From assembly GCA_964585925.1 (NCBI GenBank), contig CAZPFS010000027.1, forward strand, positions 1-26,867: a DNA stretch of 26,867 nucleotides, in the 5' to 3' direction. A model generated the notes under the pieces. It saw only the letters and a program-made list of their open reading frames with translations. It was not told the origin of the DNA and ran no database searches. This DNA is from JAAZLS01 sp964585925. Lineage in GTDB: Bacteria > Bacillota > Dethiobacteria > DTU022. The number at the start of each line of letters is the position of its first letter. Position 1 is the stretch's first letter. The position numbers and the translations under genes were made by a program. This document shows, piece after piece, positions 7,623 to 16,011 of this stretch.

Positions 7623-7970
7623 CTACTGCTCATTATAGTCCAACAGTTCCTGAATGATCTTCCGCAAGGAGTTGAATTCCGTTCTTTCCAGACCGCTGCT
7701 GCCCAGAATCCGGTCTGCCTCCTTCAGTTGATGTTGCAGGTATTTGAATTGTGAATAAACCTTTAACTTTTCCTCCAGCTTTTCCAGGGCGACAATAGCG
7801 CGCCGGATCAGATCGTGTACCGCCTGGCGGCTGATCCGAAATTTCACAGCGATCTCGCCCAGGCTGAGATCATCACTGAAATAGAGCCGCAGCGCCTCTT
7901 GCTGGCGGGAAGTAAGGAGACTGCCGTAGGTATCAAACAGGCAATTTACCCGGTTCAATTTTTCCAGCAT
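7623..7970 (-). CDS. ylxM: YlxM/p13 family helix-turn-helix protein, SRP-associated
   Basis: A 115-residue sigma-70 region-4-like helix-turn-helix protein of the UPF0122 (YlxM/p13) family. Members are linked to ffh and in streptococci modulate SRP GTPase function. Visible features are YGSLLTSRQQEALRLYFSDDLSLGEIA, then the recognition helix ISRQAVHDLIRRA and a C-terminal coiled segment (about 60-115). ATG at 7970 has AGGAGA six bases upstream. A separate promoter and 5' hairpin precede it, so it may head the ylxM-ffh-rpsP unit. Confidence 0.95.
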   Translation of the reverse strand: MLEKLNRVNCLFDTYGSLLTSRQQEALRLYFSDDLSLGEIAVKFRISRQAVHDLIRRAIVALEKLEEKLKVYSQFKYLQHQLKEADRILGSSGLERTEFNSLRKIIQELLDYNEQ

Positions 7971-7979
7971 ATCTATCTC

Positions 7980-8003
7980 CTGTAAAGCTATAACCCTTTA
8001 CAG
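7980..8003 (-). other. 5'-terminal inverted repeat in the ylxM leader
   Basis: CTGTAAAG and CTTTACAG form a perfect 8-bp inverted repeat with an 8-nt spacer. It lies just downstream of the predicted -10 of the ylxM promoter and its 3' arm runs into the AGGAGA ribosome binding site. As RNA it would fold a hairpin at the very 5' end of the mRNA; as DNA it could be an operator. The sequence cannot decide between them. Confidence 0.5.
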
Positions 8004-8007
8004 CTAC

Positions 8008-8036
8008 AGTGTACCAAATAGGGCCGCATTATGCAA
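8008..8036 (-). promoter_or_regulatory. Candidate promoter for ylxM-ffh-rpsP operon
   Basis: On the minus strand TTGCAT (8031-8036) and TACACT (8008-8013) are 17 bp apart, in the 105-bp gap between ftsY and ylxM. The matches to consensus are partial, so this is a candidate only. Confidence 0.4.
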
Positions 8037-8075
8037 GCAAAACCACCCTAATGCCCTAAGTTACAGGTGATAGGA

Positions 8076-8981
8076 TTATTCCAGGAGAGCGCGGGCAAAT
8101 TCTAGAGCCTGAAAAGGAAGCAGATCATCGATTCCTTCCCCGACGCCCAGATAATGCACCGGTATGCCCAGTGCTTCCCGGATTCCAATCACGATCCCCC
8201 CTCGGGCGGTCCCGTCAAGTTTGGTGACTATCAGCCCGTCAACAGGCACCGCTTGGTTGAACTGGCGGGCCTGGACCAGACCGTTTTGCCCGGTAGTGGC
8301 ATCGATCACCAGCCATACCCGGTGGGGGGCCCCCTCCAGGAAACGACTGATCACCCGCTGTATTTTCTCCAGTTCCTGCATGAGGTTGGCCTTGGTATGC
8401 AGCCTGCCGGCGGTATCACCGATCACCACTTCCACCCGTCGGGAGCGAGCGGCATTCAGGGCATCAAAAAATACCGCTGCCGGATCGGAACCGGGCTGCT
8501 GTCGGATAAGCTCCACGCCCGCCCGCTCAGCCCAGATTTGAAGCTGATCTATAGCCGCCGCCCGAAAAGTATCCCCGGCCACCAGCAATACTTTTTTTCC
8601 CTGTTGCCGGTAAATATGGGCCAGCTTGGCCGCGGTAGTAGTCTTGCCGGTGCCGTTTACCCCCACCAGCAGGATGACCAGCGGATGGGGACCCATGTCT
8701 TCAGGCTGCGCGGAGCTTTCCAGCAACCCGGTAATGTTGGATATGAGCTGTTCCTTTGCCGCCTGCCGGTCTCTGAGATTTCCACGCCGGACCTGATCCC
8801 TGAGTTCCTCCACCAGGGTCGAAGCAACTGCGGCCCCCACGTCGCCCAGGATCAGGGTTTCCTCCAATTCCTCAAAAAACTCCGTATTTACATCTCCGGA
8901 GGTAAATAATGTTTCCAGCCTGCGGGTAAAATCCTGCCTGCTTTTATGCAAGCCGGTTTTAAACCTCTCCAATAAACCCAT
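8076..8981 (-). CDS. ftsY: Signal recognition particle receptor FtsY
   Basis: This 301-residue GTPase is the membrane-associated SRP receptor that docks Ffh-ribosome complexes. It has a short N domain (about 1-95) and a G domain with GVNGTGKTTTAAKLA (107-121), the DTFRAAAIDQLQ insertion motif, DTAGRLHTKANLM, TKLDGTARGG and the closing HYLGVGEGIDDL. There is no long acidic A domain, as usual in Gram-positives. ATG at 8981 has AGGAGA upstream, overlapping the smc stop region, so smc and ftsY are co-transcribed (10-bp gap). Confidence 0.98.
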   Translation of the reverse strand: MGLLERFKTGLHKSRQDFTRRLETLFTSGDVNTEFFEELEETLILGDVGAAVASTLVEELRDQVRRGNLRDRQAAKEQLISNITGLLESSAQPEDMGPHPLVILLVGVNGTGKTTTAAKLAHIYRQQGKKVLLVAGDTFRAAAIDQLQIWAERAGVELIRQQPGSDPAAVFFDALNAARSRRVEVVIGDTAGRLHTKANLMQELEKIQRVISRFLEGAPHRVWLVIDATTGQNGLVQARQFNQAVPVDGLIVTKLDGTARGGIVIGIREALGIPVHYLGVGEGIDDLLPFQALEFARALLE

Positions 8982-8991
8982 GATATTCTCC

Positions 8992-11900
8992 TTAGCCGGC
9001 CTTTTCGCTGACCTTTACCGAAACAAGTTTGGAAATACCGGGTTCCAACATGGTCACCCCGTATATAATCCGGGCTGTATCCATGGTCTGTTTGCGGTGA
9101 GTGATCAATATGAACTGGGCCTGGTCGGATAGTTTTTGCAGATAAGCGGTGAATTTGCCCAGGTTGATTTCATCCAGCGCCGATTCCACTTCATCCAGAA
9201 GGTAAAATGGAGCCGGTTTGTAAAGCAATATAGCAAAAATCAAGGCCAGCCCGGTAAGCACTTTTTCTCCGGTGGAAAGCAGGGTAATACTTTGCAGCTT
9301 TTTACCCGGCGGCTGGGCAATGATCTCCACTCCCGATTCCAGCAGGTGATCGGGATCGGTAAGTTCTAGAAAGGCCTGCCCCCCCCCAAACAAATCTCCA
9401 AACACTTTCCGGAAATTTTTATTTATTAACTCCAGGGTCTGCATAAAGTAACCGGCCATATGTTGATCAATTTCTGCCAGGACTTTGTGCAGGGACTGCT
9501 CCCCCTGCTGTAAATCTTCCAGTTGATTGTTCAAAAATGTGATCCGCTCCTCCAGCCGGGCCAGCTCCTCGATCGCTCCCAGATTGACATCACCCAGAGC
9601 GTCGAGCTGCTCCTGCAAACCTGCCAACTGAGCCTCCGTCTGCCCGGAATCAAAGTCCGCCTCCGGCCTTGCCGGTTCCTCCTCCCCGAACAGCTCGTTA
9701 AAACGGAGAACCCATAGTTTACACTCTGCCTGAAGCCGGGTCTGCTCCAGATCAAGCTGTTGTTTTCTTTTTTCCAGGCGTTGCCGGCGTTCCCGCCATT
9801 TTTGATCTCCCGCCTCCAGATCCGACAGTTTTGATCCCAAATCACGCACTTCTTCCTGCTTCTGTTTGACCCGATCTGTAAAATCATTCAACGATCTGCC
9901 CTGCTTTTCCAGCTGCTGTATCAGCCCTTCCTGCTCGGCCAGGTTGTCCGCCAGAGCCAGGTTGGTTTTTTCTTCCCTGGTCTGCCGGTTTTTCATCTCC
10001 GTGCTTAACCGCTCTTTCTCGCCGGCAGCCTGAGCCAGTTTTTCCTTCAGTGAGCGCATTTGTCCCTGCAGGGTGTTTATATCCAGAAGACAACCCGTGA
10101 GCTCTTTTTCCAGAGATTCTCTTCTGGCCTGACCCTGCTCGTACAGCCCCTTTTCCCCTTCCAGGGCCCGCTGCACAGCGGCCAGTTCAAGCTTGTACTC
10201 CCTGGCTTGCCGTTCGGCTTCCTGCAGACGGCCGGTCAGGGTTGCCCGTTCTCGAAGGTATTCGCTGCGGGCAGATCTGGCGGTTTCCAGGCGCTCCTCC
10301 AGGTAATGCCGGTTCCGGGCCAGGTCTTCTTCCTGTTTTGATAAACGGGCCAACTGCTCCTGCTGCTTTTCCAACTGCCCCTCGATTTCCCCCCGGGTTG
10401 TTTTTAAAGCATCGTGCTCATCCTGAAGAACTTTTACCTGTCCCGAGGCCTGCAATTGCCGCTGCTCCACCCGGTCTCGTTCCTTCTGCAGGATGTCAAT
10501 TTCATGGCGCCGGCCGAGCAAACCTGTGCTCCGCTTGGGCAGGCTGCCCCCCCGCATGGAACCGCCGGGATTGATGACCTCTCCCTGCAGAGAAATTACC
10601 TGGCAACTGTACCCGATAACACGGGCCACCCGGGAAGCGGCTTCCAGATCGCGGCATACTACCACATTGCCCACTAGAAAATCTATTATCCGGCGGTACT
10701 CGCTGCCGGTATTTACAAACTCCGCCAGTTTCCCCAGCACACCGTCCACGTTTCTCCATCCCGGATTTCGATCCAGGCCGGAGGGACGTACGGTTATCGT
10801 ATCCAGCGGCAAAAAGGTGGCCCAGCCCAGGTTTTTCCTCTTCAGAAAAGCAATGGCTTTTCGGGCGGACTCCTCGGTGGAGGTTACAATATATTGCAAC
10901 CCGCTGCCCAGGGATACCTCTACCGCCCTCATGTATTTTTCCTCCACGGCAACCAGATCCACTACTGTGCCCACAATTCCCTTCAAACCCTGTTCACGGG
11001 CCCCCGAGGCCTGAAGAACCGCCTTTACTCCCCGGTAGTAGCCGCTCAGATCGGTTTCCTGCTCCCGCAGAAGCTGAAGGCGGCTATCAAGTGATCGCAG
11101 TGCATCCCGTCCTTCTTGCTCCTTTTGCCTGGCCCTCTCCAGCCCCCCGGCCAGCTTCTGCATTTTTTCCAGGCCCTCCCTGCGGGTATTTTCCAAATCG
11201 GCAACCCGGCGGCGGCAGGCATTCAGATCCGGATCAAGCTTCTCCTGGTGGGAGTTTACCACGGCAAGCTTGTCCCTGATCTCTTGCTCTTCCTGCCGTA
11301 AAACCTCTTCCCTCTTGACTCCCTGCTCCGCCTGCAAAGTGAGCTCCCGCACCGCCGCCTCCGCCGCATTGTAACCGGAGGTAACATTTAGCAGCACCTG
11401 CTGTTTCTGTTCGAGAGCCTTGAGCAGCCGGCCCTCTTCAAACTGTTTAAGTTCTTGCTCCAGAAAGCACCGGCGTTCCTGTTCCCTGCCGTTTGCCAGG
11501 CGCTTTTGTTCCAGTTCCTGTTCCAGCCGTGCCGACAGCGCGGTTAACCGGTTTGATTCCTCCATGCTGTTCCGGCACAGGCTGTTTATTTCCCGGAGCT
11601 GTTCCCGGAGATGGGCGTTTCGTTCCCGCAACAGCTCCAGCTTACTCTCCGCCTGTTCCTGCAGGCGGGCTTTTTCACCCAGTTCCTGCTCCGTTGTTTT
11701 CAAAGTACCCGCCTGCTCCTGCAGCCGCTGCTTGAGTTCAAACAGTTGTTTTTCCCGTTGCCCCGCCTCCGCCACCGCCGCCGTCACCGCCGCGGCGGCT
11801 CGTTGCAGTTTCAGCTCCACTTCGGTGCACTGATCTCGGTATTGCCAGATCCGGCCGGCCAGGATCCCTTGTTTGCAGCTGTTTGCCTGTTCAAGCAACA

Positions 11901-12549
11901 GCCTGTATTCCCCGGCTAATTCCGCCTGATCTGTCAGCGGTTCCAGTTGATGATCCAGCTCGCCGATCAAATCCCGCACCCGGGTCATATTTTCTCCGGT
12001 TTCGTCCAGTCTGCGCTGCGCTTCCTTTTTCCGCAGCTTGTACTTTAATATTCCCGCCGCCTCCTCGAAAATTTCTCTCCGTTCTTCCGGGCGGCTGTTG
12101 ATAATTTCCTCAATGCGGCCCTGCCCGATTACCGAATAAAAATCTTTGCCCACCCCGGTATCAAGAAACAGTCCCGTAATATCTTTCAAACGACAGGGAT
12201 TTTTATTCAGCAGGTATTCGCTCTCTCCCGAACGATACAGCCTGCGGGTAACCGTTACCTCTTCATAATCCAGGTTCAGAGCGGAACCCACTCCGCTAAA
12301 GGTCAGGGAAACCTCGGCCAGATTCAGGGGCTTGCGCTGTTGGGTTCCCGAAAATATAATTTCATCCATCCGTCCTCCCCGAAGGGACTTGCTGCTCTGT
12401 TCCCCCAGCGCCCACCTTATGGCATCTACCAGGTTGCTTTTGCCACAACCGTTGGGACCCACTACCACCGCTACCCCGGGGCCAAATTCCAGCTCGGTTT
12501 TTTCCTGAAATGATTTGAAGCCTATCAGCTCTACCCGTTTAAGATACAT
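8992..12549 (-). CDS. smc: Chromosome segregation/condensin ATPase SMC
   Basis: An 1185-residue SMC protein, which dimerises and works with ScpA/ScpB to fold and segregate the chromosome. The Walker A is GPNGCGKSN (31-39). A long first coiled coil rich in Glu/Gln/Arg/Leu (about 170-500) leads to a hinge (about 505-670, GIVGTVVDLVAVEEKYMRA region with the Gly-rich GGSMRGGS), then the second coil. The C-terminal head has the signature motif LSTGEKVLTGLALIFA (from residue 1091), Walker B FYLLDEVESALDE and the H-loop ITHRKQTM. The signature reads LSTGE instead of LSGGE. ATG at 12549 follows AGGGGTGAGGT. The order spoVS-smc-ftsY is seen, with rnc beyond spoVS. Confidence 0.98.
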   Translation of the reverse strand: MYLKRVELIGFKSFQEKTELEFGPGVAVVVGPNGCGKSNLVDAIRWALGEQSSKSLRGGRMDEIIFSGTQQRKPLNLAEVSLTFSGVGSALNLDYEEVTVTRRLYRSGESEYLLNKNPCRLKDITGLFLDTGVGKDFYSVIGQGRIEEIINSRPEERREIFEEAAGILKYKLRKKEAQRRLDETGENMTRVRDLIGELDHQLEPLTDQAELAGEYRLLLEQANSCKQGILAGRIWQYRDQCTEVELKLQRAAAAVTAAVAEAGQREKQLFELKQRLQEQAGTLKTTEQELGEKARLQEQAESKLELLRERNAHLREQLREINSLCRNSMEESNRLTALSARLEQELEQKRLANGREQERRCFLEQELKQFEEGRLLKALEQKQQVLLNVTSGYNAAEAAVRELTLQAEQGVKREEVLRQEEQEIRDKLAVVNSHQEKLDPDLNACRRRVADLENTRREGLEKMQKLAGGLERARQKEQEGRDALRSLDSRLQLLREQETDLSGYYRGVKAVLQASGAREQGLKGIVGTVVDLVAVEEKYMRAVEVSLGSGLQYIVTSTEESARKAIAFLKRKNLGWATFLPLDTITVRPSGLDRNPGWRNVDGVLGKLAEFVNTGSEYRRIIDFLVGNVVVCRDLEAASRVARVIGYSCQVISLQGEVINPGGSMRGGSLPKRSTGLLGRRHEIDILQKERDRVEQRQLQASGQVKVLQDEHDALKTTRGEIEGQLEKQQEQLARLSKQEEDLARNRHYLEERLETARSARSEYLRERATLTGRLQEAERQAREYKLELAAVQRALEGEKGLYEQGQARRESLEKELTGCLLDINTLQGQMRSLKEKLAQAAGEKERLSTEMKNRQTREEKTNLALADNLAEQEGLIQQLEKQGRSLNDFTDRVKQKQEEVRDLGSKLSDLEAGDQKWRERRQRLEKRKQQLDLEQTRLQAECKLWVLRFNELFGEEEPARPEADFDSGQTEAQLAGLQEQLDALGDVNLGAIEELARLEERITFLNNQLEDLQQGEQSLHKVLAEIDQHMAGYFMQTLELINKNFRKVFGDLFGGGQAFLELTDPDHLLESGVEIIAQPPGKKLQSITLLSTGEKVLTGLALIFAILLYKPAPFYLLDEVESALDEINLGKFTAYLQKLSDQAQFILITHRKQTMDTARIIYGVTMLEPGISKLVSVKVSEKAG

Positions 12550-12587
12550 ACCTCACCCCTGACCGGAATAAATCCGAATCCCCACTC

Positions 12588-12624
12588 AAAAGGATAAACC
12601 CGCTCCACCATAGCAGGTTTATCC
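12588..12624 (-). terminator. Probable terminator downstream of spoVS
   Basis: GGATAAACC and GGTTTATCC form a perfect 9-bp stem with a 15-nt loop, followed on the minus strand by TTTTGAG. It lies 36 bp after the spoVS stop and upstream of smc. The short T-run suggests partial termination, leaving some read-through into smc. Confidence 0.6.
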
Positions 12625-12659
12625 AAAAAATTCAATAATGCACCTCATTGCACTTGCCC

Positions 12660-12920
12660 CTATTTCGGTTCCACGATGAACTTGATGGCCGTCCTCTCTT
12701 TCCCCTCAATTTCAATTTCCACGAAAGCCGGGATAAATATCAGGTTAATTCCATTGGGGGCCACATAGCCCCTGGCAACAGCGATGGCCTTGACAGCCTG
12801 GTTAACCGCACCCGCCCCCACCGCCTTGAGTTCTGCCGTGCCGTGCTCCCTGATAACCGCCGCCAGCGCCCCTGCAACCGCCTGTGGTTTGGAAAATGCA
12901 GATACCTTTAATGTATTCAT
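12660..12920 (-). CDS. spoVS: Stage V sporulation protein S
   Basis: An 86-residue, highly conserved Alba-like/SpoVS family protein; in Bacillus subtilis it influences asymmetric septum formation and spore coat and cortex maturation. The sequence is close to family consensus throughout: LKVSAFSKPQAVAGALAAVIRE, then GAGAVNQAVKAIAVARGYVAPNGI and FVEIEIEGKERTAIKFIVEP. It has the same length as the Bacillus protein. ATG at 12920 has AAGGAGG about 10 bp upstream. It sits alone between rnc and smc with its own probable promoter and terminator, so it is likely expressed separately from its housekeeping neighbours. Confidence 0.97.
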   Translation of the reverse strand: MNTLKVSAFSKPQAVAGALAAVIREHGTAELKAVGAGAVNQAVKAIAVARGYVAPNGINLIFIPAFVEIEIEGKERTAIKFIVEPK

Positions 12921-12958
12921 TTCCTGGGCCCCTCCTTGTTACCGCTTCTGGTTCAACC

Positions 12959-13005
12959 TGTATGCTATAAACCAACTATTCTGTCAATAATGGTCATAAA
13001 CCTGC
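12959..13005 (-). promoter_or_regulatory. spoVS promoter region, sigma-H-like and sigma-A-like elements
   Basis: Two readings overlap on the minus strand. GCAGGTTTA (12997-13005) and ACAGAATAG (12976-12984), 12 bp apart, resemble the sigma-H pattern RnAGGAwww / RnnGAATww, with mismatches. TTGACA (12982-12987) with CATACA 17 bp downstream would be a sigma-A promoter with a poor -10. B. subtilis spoVS is sigma-H-dependent, which favours the first reading; this is inference. Confidence 0.4.
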
Positions 13006-13024
13006 CAGGGCCGCTATTTTATTT

Positions 13025-13729
13025 TCAATTTGTTTTATCTGCGGTCAGCCTTGCCCAGGCCTCTCTGGCTGCCGCCTGTTCGGACTCTTTCTTGCTCCGG
13101 CCTGCACCCCGGCCTATGGACTTCGTCTCCAGCATTATCTCCGCCAGAAACATTTTTTCATGATCGGGGCCGCTCTCATGAACAATCCTGTATTCAGGAG
13201 TAATTCCAAATTGGGCCTGGGTCAGCTCCTGGACCATGGTTTTGTAGTCTTTTCTCAGAATTCCCTCCTGAAGATCCCGAAATAGCGGCTCATACAACTC
13301 CAGCACCTGCCGTCGGCACCGCTCCAAACCCTGATCCAGGTAGACGGCGCCGATTAAAGCCTCCAGGGCATCTGCCAGCAGGGAGGGGCGCCTGGAGCCT
13401 CCCCCGGCCAACTCCCCCTTCCCCAAGCGCAGGAGTTCACCCAATTTAAGCGTTCCGGCGATGGCTGCCAGCGAGGGTTCGCAAACCAGGTTGGATCGCA
13501 ATCTGGTCAGGCTGCCCTCGGGAAGATCGGGGTAGGAATCGTAAAGGTGGCTGCTGATAACCAGCTCCAGCACCGCATCACCTAAAAACTCCAGCCTTTC
13601 ATTGTTGAAACTGGGGCGTCCCTTCTCATAAGCATAGGAAGAATGGGTCAGCGCCTTTTCATAAAGACTCAGATCCCGGATATCCCAACCCATGCGCCTA
13701 AAAAAAATGGATAACCTTTTTGCCCACAT
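13025..13729 (-). CDS. rnc: Ribonuclease III
   Basis: A 234-residue double-stranded-RNA endonuclease that processes rRNA precursors and regulatory RNAs. The catalytic domain contains the signature NERLEFLGDAVLEL (about residues 43-56) and DALEALIGAVYLDQG with the metal-binding acidic residues. The C-terminal dsRNA-binding domain begins near YKTMVQELTQAQFG and ends SKKESEQAAAREAW. The chosen start is ATG at 13729 with AAAGGG upstream; a TTG at 13747 that overlaps the fabF stop is possible but lacks a clear ribosome binding site. It is the last gene of the fatty-acid cluster. Confidence 0.96.
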   Translation of the reverse strand: MWAKRLSIFFRRMGWDIRDLSLYEKALTHSSYAYEKGRPSFNNERLEFLGDAVLELVISSHLYDSYPDLPEGSLTRLRSNLVCEPSLAAIAGTLKLGELLRLGKGELAGGGSRRPSLLADALEALIGAVYLDQGLERCRRQVLELYEPLFRDLQEGILRKDYKTMVQELTQAQFGITPEYRIVHESGPDHEKMFLAEIMLETKSIGRGAGRSKKESEQAAAREAWARLTADKTN

Positions 13730-13743
13730 ACCAAACTGCCCTT

Positions 13744-15003
13744 TCAATTGCCGGATAGGCTCTGGTCCGGATACCGGCGTACGACCAAACTGGCATTGGT
13801 TCCCCCAAACCCGAAAGAATTTGACAGGGCGATATTAATCGCCCGTTCCCGGGGCCTGTTCGGTATATAGTCGAGATCACATTCCGGATCCGGATATTCG
13901 TAATTAATAGTCGGATGTGCCGTCTGGTGTTCAATGCACAACAAGGTGGCAATCAGCTCCACCGCGCCCGCCGCTCCCAGTAGGTGACCGGTCATGGACT
14001 TGGTGGAACTGACCGCCAGGCTGTGAGCGTGCCCGCCAAATACTTCTTTTATGGCTCCGGTTTCTATTCGATCGTTATATTCAGTGGAGGTGCCGTGAGC
14101 ATTGATATAATCCACCGCCTCGGCCTTTAAGCCCGCGCTGCGCAGGGCTCTGCGCATGCAGAGCACCGCGCCCCTTCCCTCCGGATCGGGGGCGGTGACA
14201 TGGTAACCATCGCCGGACATGCCGTAACCGATGATCTCCCCGTAAATCTGAGCGTCCCGGCGCAAAGCGTGTTCCAGCAATTCCAGAATAACCACTCCCG
14301 ACCCCTCGCCGATAACAAACCCATCCCGTTTTAAATCAAAGGGCCGGGAAGCCCTATCCGGTTGATCGTTGCGCGTTGACAGAGCCCGGGCGGAAGAAAA
14401 ACCGGCAAAGGCCAGCGGGCATATGGCCGCCTCAGCTCCCCCGGCCACCATGATGTCCGCATCGCCCCGCTCAATGATCCGGTAGGCGTCGCCTATTGCG
14501 TGGGTGGAGGCGGCACAGGCGGTAACCGTAGTTATATTGGGGCCTTTCAGCCCCAGTTCTATGGAAATATAACCGGAGGCCATGTTGGCAATGAGCATCG
14601 GCACAAAGAAGGGAGAAACCCTGCGGGGCCCTTTTTCCCAGAGCACCTTTAATTGCTCTTCAATGGTTTTTATGCCCCCCACTCCCGACGCCACCAGCAC
14701 GCCTGCGTTCTCTTTGTCTACATCGGCCTTGTCGAGACCGGCATTTTCCCAGGCCATCAAGGCCGCGGCCACCCCAAACTGGGTAAACCGATCCATTTTG
14801 CGGACTTCTCGTTTGTCAATGTATCCGGTTGGATCAAATTCCGCCACTTCACCGGCAATTTGGCAGGGATAATCGGCAACCTCAAAACTGGTTACCCGGC
14901 CAACACCGTTTACCCCCTTGTAAAGACTGTCCCAAAACCGTTCCTTGCCGGTACCGATGGGGGTAACCAATCCCATTCCGGTGACAACTACCCTTGGTCC
15001 CAC
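13744..15003 (-). CDS. fabF: Beta-ketoacyl-ACP synthase II
   Basis: This 419-residue condensing enzyme extends acyl-ACP with malonyl-ACP. The Cys-His-His triad is complete: C163 in TACAAST, H303 in NAHGTSTEYND and H340 in STKSMTGHLLGAAG, with K335 nearby. The C-terminal FGFGGTNASLV motif is present. The start is GTG at 15003, with GAGGTGA four bases upstream, giving MGPRVVVTGMG. It follows acpP by 16 bp and abuts rnc. Confidence 0.98.
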   Translation of the reverse strand: MGPRVVVTGMGLVTPIGTGKERFWDSLYKGVNGVGRVTSFEVADYPCQIAGEVAEFDPTGYIDKREVRKMDRFTQFGVAAALMAWENAGLDKADVDKENAGVLVASGVGGIKTIEEQLKVLWEKGPRRVSPFFVPMLIANMASGYISIELGLKGPNITTVTACAASTHAIGDAYRIIERGDADIMVAGGAEAAICPLAFAGFSSARALSTRNDQPDRASRPFDLKRDGFVIGEGSGVVILELLEHALRRDAQIYGEIIGYGMSGDGYHVTAPDPEGRGAVLCMRRALRSAGLKAEAVDYINAHGTSTEYNDRIETGAIKEVFGGHAHSLAVSSTKSMTGHLLGAAGAVELIATLLCIEHQTAHPTINYEYPDPECDLDYIPNRPRERAINIALSNSFGFGGTNASLVVRRYPDQSLSGN

Positions 15004-15019
15004 AGTTTCACCTCACTGC

Positions 15020-15247
15020 TTACACCCTGGGCTCAATGTATTTCACCACGTCCCCGACCGATTTGATGTTTTCGATTTCTTCATCTGAAATCTCCAGGGT
15101 AAATTCTTCTTCCAGGGTCATTACCAGTTCCACGATATCCAGAGAATCGGCGTCAATTTCCTCAAACGTGGTCTCCATGGTCAGTTTTTCGATATCAATT
15201 TCCAGTTGATCGGCAATAATCGCTTTTACTTTTTCCTTGATGTCCAA
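15020..15247 (-). CDS. acpP: Acyl carrier protein
   Basis: A 75-residue acidic carrier protein that holds growing acyl chains on a phosphopantetheine arm attached to Ser35 in the DADSLDIVEL motif. Helix II, EFTLEISDEEIENI, is the usual partner-docking surface. The start is TTG at 15247, with GGAGG eight bases upstream; there is no ATG option. It lies between fabG and fabF, as in most bacteria. Confidence 0.98.
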   Translation of the reverse strand: MDIKEKVKAIIADQLEIDIEKLTMETTFEEIDADSLDIVELVMTLEEEFTLEISDEEIENIKSVGDVVKYIEPRV

Positions 15248-15267
15248 GCAACTCGCCTCCTTTTAAT

Positions 15268-16011
15268 TTATAACACAATACCGCCATCTACGGCGATAAC
15301 CTGACCGGTTATATAATCCCCCTGGGCAGCCAGAAATAGAACCACCTCGGCCACATCGCGGGGGGTGCCGAGCCTTTGCAGCGGAATTCGGGATAAAACC
15401 TCTGATTTTAACTGCTCTGGGAGTACGGAAGTCATCTCGGTGTCGATAAACCCGGGGGCTACGGCGTTTACGGTAATTGCCCTGGATCCCAGCTCTTTGG
15501 CCAGTGAACGGGTAAAGGCAATCACTCCCCCCTTGGCGGCGGCATAGTTGCATTGCCCCACATTGCCATAAATACCGGCCACCGATGCAATGTTGATAAT
15601 ACGGCCTCCGCTTTTTTGCCTGAGCATCGGCCTGAGTACAGCCTTAGTACAATTATAAATTCCAGTAAGATTGGTATCCAGAACCTCCTGCCATTCCCCG
15701 GGTTTCATTCGGGCCAGCAAATTATCCCGGTTGACGCCGGCATTATTGATCAGTATATCAATTCTTTGGAAATTATCAAGAGCACACCGCACCAGCATCT
15801 CGCAGGCGTCCAGGTCGGCTACATCGGCCTGACAGACAGCGGCCCGGCCACCCTTCCGGTTAATTTCCCGGCCGGTTTCTGCGGCTGCTTTTGAATTCCG
15901 GGCATAGTTGATCACTACCGCCGCTCCCGCCCGGGCCAGTTCCAGAGCCGATTCCCGGCCGATTCCCCGGGACCCCCCGGTCACTATAGCTACCTTGCCT
16001 TTCAGCGGCAT
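15268..16011 (-). CDS. fabG: 3-oxoacyl-ACP reductase
   Basis: A 247-residue NADPH-dependent short-chain dehydrogenase that reduces 3-ketoacyl-ACP. The nucleotide-binding TGGSRGIG (11-18), NNAG (89-92), catalytic Ser143, Tyr156 and Lys160 (YAAAK) and the C-terminal YITGQVIAVDGG are all present. ATG at 16011 follows GGAGGT six bases upstream, and the gene overlaps the end of fabD by 10 bp. A longer upstream frame exists but lies inside fabD and lacks a ribosome binding site. Confidence 0.97.
   Translation of the reverse strand: MPLKGKVAIVTGGSRGIGRESALELARAGAAVVINYARNSKAAAETGREINRKGGRAAVCQADVADLDACEMLVRCALDNFQRIDILINNAGVNRDNLLARMKPGEWQEVLDTNLTGIYNCTKAVLRPMLRQKSGGRIINIASVAGIYGNVGQCNYAAAKGGVIAFTRSLAKELGSRAITVNAVAPGFIDTEMTSVLPEQLKSEVLSRIPLQRLGTPRDVAEVVLFLAAQGDYITGQVIAVDGGIVL

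Noticed and set aside
9136..12101. Many plus-strand open frames opposite smc
   Set aside because: They are low-complexity Pro/Ser/Gln-rich antisense shadows of the SMC coiled coil, without ribosome binding sites or known domains.
13730..13747. TTG start of rnc overlapping the fabF stop
   Set aside because: It has no clear ribosome binding site; the ATG at 13729 has AAAGGG at suitable spacing.
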